This document shows positions 29,064-33,343 of a stretch of DNA of 33,343 nucleotides, piece by piece. Source of the stretch: Betaproteobacteria bacterium. GTDB lineage: Bacteria > Pseudomonadota > Gammaproteobacteria > Burkholderiales > Usitatibacteraceae. Every line of letters begins with the position of its first letter. Position 1 is the first letter of the stretch. A model generated the notes under the pieces. The model made no database searches. It worked only from the letters and a program-made list of their open reading frames with translations, and had not been told where the DNA came from. A program made the translations under genes and the position numbers. The DNA lies in the NCBI GenBank assembly GCA_016720925.1, contig JADKJR010000028.1, forward strand, positions 1-33,343, in the 5' to 3' direction.

Positions 29064-29547
29064 GTTTTGCCTCTTTACGAGTTAATTAGTGTTGCAACGA
29101 CATCCGCTTGCAACAGGAACTTCTTCGGCGGAACTCTGGCACTGCATACTTGATTGATACGTTCATTCAAATTTACCAGATGCAGGATACCACTTAATTC
29201 TATTACGAAAAACGCCCAATCAGGGGATGTCACAGCGACCGCCAAACGGTCGCCTCCGGCTGACAAACGGACTTACGCACTAGCCTTTACGGCATTTTTA
29301 TACGTTTCCAAAGTCCGCAATTTGAGTCTGGTCAATCAAATTCATGAAAAATGGAGTTATCACCCTATTAAACGAAATTTCCCAGGATTTTCCGCCATTG
29401 CTGTTCCAGATTTGCCTGCCTATTGGTCGGACGCCGGACAAACTCCAGCACTGCCGGTCCTTTCCAACTGTTTTCTTTCATCAATCCAAATTCTCTGCCA
29501 AGCGTATTCATTTTGCCAGATGAATCAAGTTGTCGATCCAGCGACGT
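29064..29547. other. intergenic region between two Ig-protein genes
   Basis: About 480 bases, AT-richer than the surroundings. No coding segment with family resemblance was found on either strand. It holds a perfect hairpin GCGACCG-CCAAA-CGGTCGC (29235-29253) without a following T-tract. It probably contains the promoter of the gene starting at 29063. Confidence 0.45.
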
Positions 29548-32500
29548 TCATGGCAAAGACCTGCTAATTCGCGCTTTGGTTGCTGCGATATCCGCTGAAC
29601 CAATTACCCCGGTGGCGTTTAGGTCCATCAGGAAGTTGGACGCGTTTGCCGGCTGACCAGAGCGCGCTTTTACGCTGCTTACGTCTGTTTGCGTGACATT
29701 CCGAGAATTATTCACGTCGCCGATCAGGAATCCGAGGGATACGGACTTACTTGTGGTTCCGTTGACGCCTGAAAGTGAAACTGTGGCGCGCTGGGCGTCT
29801 GGGACGCCTGTTAGGGTGACGATGACCTCGTTTGATGCGGTTCCTGCGCTGACTGCGGCCGACCCCACCGGAGTTGTTGCCGAACCCGTGGCGGAAACTG
29901 TTCCGCTAAACGTGAAGACGATCGTATGACCTGTGCCGATCGCGCGAGGCTCGACTGTGACTGCGCCGCCGATGCTTTGCGCATCGTCGATAAGCAAGTC
30001 GAAGGGGCCGGCGGGACCGTGAGTCTTACGTGAAAAGGCGGATAGCGCATTCAAGTTCACTCCGCCAGTAACGGTAACCGTTTGCGTGATCTGCGGGGCT
30101 GCACTGTAGTTGCCATTGCCGGCCTGATTGGCTTGGATGGTACAAGTGCCGGCAGTGAGGAAGGAGATGATGCCGGTGCTTATGCTGCAGACACTGGCGG
30201 AACCCGGGGCGATGGTGAAGGCGACCGTCAGACCCGACGTCGCGGTGGCGGTCGGCGTGTGGTTCCGCACTGCCAATGGAGGCGGCCGGAGCTGAAGACG
30301 TAAGGTGATGGTCTGCGCATTCAGGCTGGTGGTGACCGCGACGGTGGCGGTGGCCTGGTTGTAGTTGGTGTCGGCGGCCTTGGTGGCGGTGACGGTGCAG
30401 CCGCCGGCAGGCGCGGCGGTGAGGGTGGTGCTGGCGATGGTGCAGTTGGCGTTGTTCGAGGTGAACGTCACCGCGCCGGTGCCCGGTGCCGCCGAGTGGT
30501 GGCGGTGCCGCCGTCTGGCCGATGGCCGGGGTCAGCGGCGTGGCGGTGGCGGTCAGCACGGCCTGGCTGCCCTTGTTGATGACGATCGACTGCAGGACCT
30601 GCGATGCGGCGGCATAGGTGGTGTTGCCGGCCTGGTCGGCGGCGATGCAGGTGCCGGCGGTGACGATGGTCACGGTGGCGCCGTTAGCGCCGCCGGTGGT
30701 GCAGATACCGCTGGTGGTGGAACTAAAGTGACCGGAGTCCGGAGAGCCGCCGCCGGTAGCCGAGACGGTGAAGGTGCCGGCCGGAGGCCATAGGTCACCG
30801 GACCGGGGTTGGCGCCGAAGTGATGGTCTGCTGCATTCAGGCTGGTGGTGACCGCGACGGTGGCGGTGGCCTGGTTGTAGTTGGTGTCGGCGGCCTTGGT
30901 GGCGGTGACCGTGCAGCCGCCGGGGCAGGCGCGGTGAGCGTGGTGCTGGCGATGGTACAGTTGGCGTTGTTCGGTGAACGTCACCGCGCCGGTGCCAGTG
31001 CCGCCGGTGGTTGGCGGGTGCCGCCGTCTGGCCGATGGCCAGGGTCAACAACGTGGCGGTGGCGGTCAGCACGGCCTGGCTGGCCTTGTTGATGACGATC
31101 GACTGCGGGACCTGCGATGCGGGGGCATGGGTGGTGTTTGCCGGCCTGGTCGGCGATGGCAGGTGCCGGCGGTGACGATGGTCACGGTGGCGCCGTTAGC
31201 GCCACCGGTGGTGCGGATCCCGCTGGTGGTGGAACTAAAAGTGACCAGTTCAGTGAGCCGCCGCCGGTGGCCGAGACGGTGAAGGTGCCAGCCGGGGCAT
31301 GGGTCACCGGACCGGGGTTAGCGCCGAAGGTGATGGTCTGCGCATTCAGGCTGGTGGTGACCGCGACGGTGGCGGTGGCCGGGTTGTAGTTGGTGTCGGC
31401 GGCCTTGGTGGCGGTGACCGTGCAGCCGCCGGCGAGCGCGGCGGTGAGCGTGGTGCTGGCGATGGTGCAGTTGGCGTTGTTCGAGGTGAACGTCACCGCG
31501 CCGGTGCCGGTGCCGCCGGTGGTGGCGAGTGCCGCCGTCTGGCCGATGGCCAGGGTCAACGGCGTGGCGGTGGCGGTCAGCACGGCCTGGCTGGCCTTGT
31601 TGATGACGATCGACTGCGGGACCTGCGATGCGGCGGCATAGGTGGTGTTGCCGGCCTGGTCGGCGGCGATGATGCAGGTGCCGGCGGTGACGATGGTCAC
31701 GGTGGCGCCGTTGGCGCCGCCGGTGGTGCAGATGCCGCTGGTGGTGGAACAAAGTGACCGGATTCAGTGAGCCGCCGCCGGTGGCCGAGACGGTGAAAAG
31801 TGCCGGCCCGGGGCATAGGTCACCGGACCGGGGTTGGCGCCGAAGGTGATGGTCTGCGCATTCAGGCTGGTGGTGACCGCGACGGTGGCGGTGGCCTGGT
31901 TGTAGTTGGTGTCGGCGGCCTTGGTGGCGGTGACCGTGCAGCCGCCGGCGAGCGCGGCGGTGAGCGTGGTGCTGGCGATGGTGCAGTTGGCGTTGTTCGA
32001 GGTGAACGTCACCGCGCCGGTGCCGAGTGCCGCCGGTGGTGGCGAAGTGCCGCCGTCTGGCCGATAGCCAGGGTCAGCAACGTGGCGGTGGCGGTCAGCA
32101 CGGCCTGGCTGGCCTTATTGATAACGATCGACTGCGGGACCTGCGATGCGGCGGCATGGGTGGTGTTGCCGGCCTGGTCGGCGGCGATGATGCAGGTGCC
32201 GGCGGTGACGATGGTCACGGTGGCGCCGTTGGCGCCGCCGGTGGTGCAGATGCCGCTGGTGGTGGAACTAAAAGTGACCGGATTCAGTGAGCCGCCGCCG
32301 GTGGCCGAGACGGTGAAGGTGCCGGCCGGGGCATAGGTCACCGGACCGGGGTTGGCGCCGAAGGTGATGGTCTGCGCATTCAGGCTGGTGGTGACCGCGA
32401 CGGTGGCGGTGGCCTGGTTGTAGTTGGTGTCGGCGGCCTTGGTGGCGGTGACCGTGCAGCCGCCGGAGACGCGGCGGTGAGCGTGGTGCTGGCGATGGTG

Positions 32501-33343
32501 CAGTTGGCGTTGTTCGAGGTGAACGTCACCGCGCCGGTGCCAGCTGCCGCCGGTGGTGGCGAGTGCCGCCATCTGGCCGATGGCCAGGGTCAACAGCGTG
32601 GCAGGTGGCGGTCAGCACGGCCTGGCTGGCCCTTGTTGATGACGATCGACTGCGGGACCTGCGATGCGGCGGCATAGGTGGTGTTGCCAGCCTGGTCGGC
32701 GGCGATGATGCAGGTGCCGGCGGTGACGATGGTCACGGTGGCGCCGTTGGCGCCGCCGGTGGTGCAGATGCCGCTGGTGGTGGAACAAAAGTGACCGGAT
32801 TCAGTGAGCCGCCGCCGGTGTGAGACTGGTGAAGGTGCCAGCCGGGGCATAGGTCACCGGACCGGGGTTGGCGCCGAAGGTGATGGTCTGCGCATTCTGG
32901 CTGGTGGTGACCGCGACGGTGGCGGTGGCCTGGTTGTAGTTGGTGTCGGCGGCCTTGGTGGCGGTGACCGTGCAGCCGCCGGCGAGCGCGCGGCGGTGAG
33001 CGTGGTGCTGGCGATGGTGCAGTTGGCGTTGTTCCGGGTGAACGTCACCGCGCCGGTGCCGAATGCCGCCGGTGGTGGCGAGTGCCGCCGTCTGGCCGAT
33101 GGCCGGGGTCAGCAACGTGGCGGTGGCGGTCAGCACGGCCTGGCTGGCCCCTTGTTGATGACGATCGACTGCAGGACCTGCGATGCGGCGGCATGGGTGG
33201 TGTTGCCGGCTGGTCGGCGGCGATGATGCGGAGTGCCGGCGGTGACGATGGTCACAGTGGCGCCGTTGGCGCCGCCGGTGGTGCCGGAATGCCGCTGGTG
33301 GTGGAACTAAAGTGACCGGATTCAGTGAGCCGCCGCCGGTGGC
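29548..33343 (-). CDS. very large Ig-repeat surface protein with dockerin-like C-terminus (5' end outside window)
   Basis: The N-terminus lies beyond the window. The C-terminal 300 residues are in a clean frame: a final Ig-like domain (TSGLTVAFTIAPGSASVCSI..., AGTCTIQANQAGNGNYSAAP) and the shared module from LSAFSRKTHGPAGPFDLLID (about 30040) through GDVNNSRNVTQTD, DLNATGVIGSAD and the terminal RISRSLP. Upstream, about 3 kb consists of a 172-residue repeat coding two Ig-like domains (QTITFGANPGPVTYAPAGTF... with SGICTTGG and AGTC cysteines; then QAVLTATATPLTLAIGQTAA... with NCTI and GGCTV cysteines). One-base indels relative to the 516-base period break the frame in most units. Such proteins are usually adhesins or extracellular scaffolds; no ligand can be inferred. 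Confidence 0.78.
30311..33343 (-). repeat. 516-bp tandem repeat (about 5.9 units, continues past window)
   Basis: The anchor GTCTGCGCATTCAGGCTGG recurs (with small changes) at 30311, 30826, 31336, 31852, 32370 and 32886, giving spacings of 515, 510, 516, 518 and 516. The expected coding period is 516 (172 codons). Units are nearly identical at the DNA level, with differences mostly short indels. Confidence 0.92.

Noticed and set aside
30311..33343. Regular repeats considered as a CRISPR or satellite array
   Set aside because: The period of 516 bases is a multiple of three, has no spacers, and encodes Ig-like domains on the minus strand.

Overview
The window looks like the chromosome of a Gram-negative proteobacterium, most likely a betaproteobacterium. 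The grounds are GC-rich codon use, lipoprotein and Sec signal peptides, c-type cytochrome and PQQ-enzyme architectures, and an AmiD/DigH/AmpG-type murein machinery. Family-level placement is inference. Many coding regions carry one-base frame breaks (about 360, 8604-8630, 17985, 19278, 24866, many in 26440-29063, many in 30400-33343). Their pattern, including a mutually compensating pair inside a conserved motif, fits consensus sequencing errors better than real decay, so genes are annotated across the breaks.

Region 1 (1-9.4 kb): the 3' end of threonine synthase (thrC), then three large secreted proteins: a diheme cytochrome with an FN3 domain, a BNR/Asp-box beta-propeller-like protein, and a PQQ-dependent sugar dehydrogenase. 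All three end in the same roughly 160-residue C-terminal module: a beta-rich segment followed by two dockerin-like 'D-V-N / D-L-N' calcium-loop repeats and a terminal proline. A 52-bp imperfect palindrome occurs once in each of the three gaps around these genes.

Region 2 (9.4-23.2 kb): a peptidoglycan-sugar salvage island. On the minus strand, in transcription order, are nagA, murQ, an AmpG-like MFS permease, nagX (DUF5009), a DigH-like glycan hydrolase lipoprotein, a BadF-type amino-sugar kinase, an AmiD-like amidase lipoprotein and a class C beta-lactamase-like serine hydrolase. Divergent from nagA, on the plus strand, are an orphan peptide-binding protein and a fused SpmA-SpmB membrane protein. 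A convergent AstE/ASPA-type M14 deacylase closes the block. The set could strip peptides from murein (AmiD), cut the bare glycan (DigH), import sugars (permease and perhaps NagX), phosphorylate them (kinase), remove lactate (MurQ) and deacetylate (NagA). Released peptides could be bound by the solute-binding protein.

Region 3 (23.3-33.3 kb): three minus-strand genes for very large secreted Ig-like-domain proteins. One ends in a duplicated Trp-rich domain and is followed by a strong intrinsic terminator. The other two end in the dockerin-like module. The last runs off the window and contains a near-identical 516-bp tandem repeat (about 5.9 units visible, each coding two Ig-like domains).
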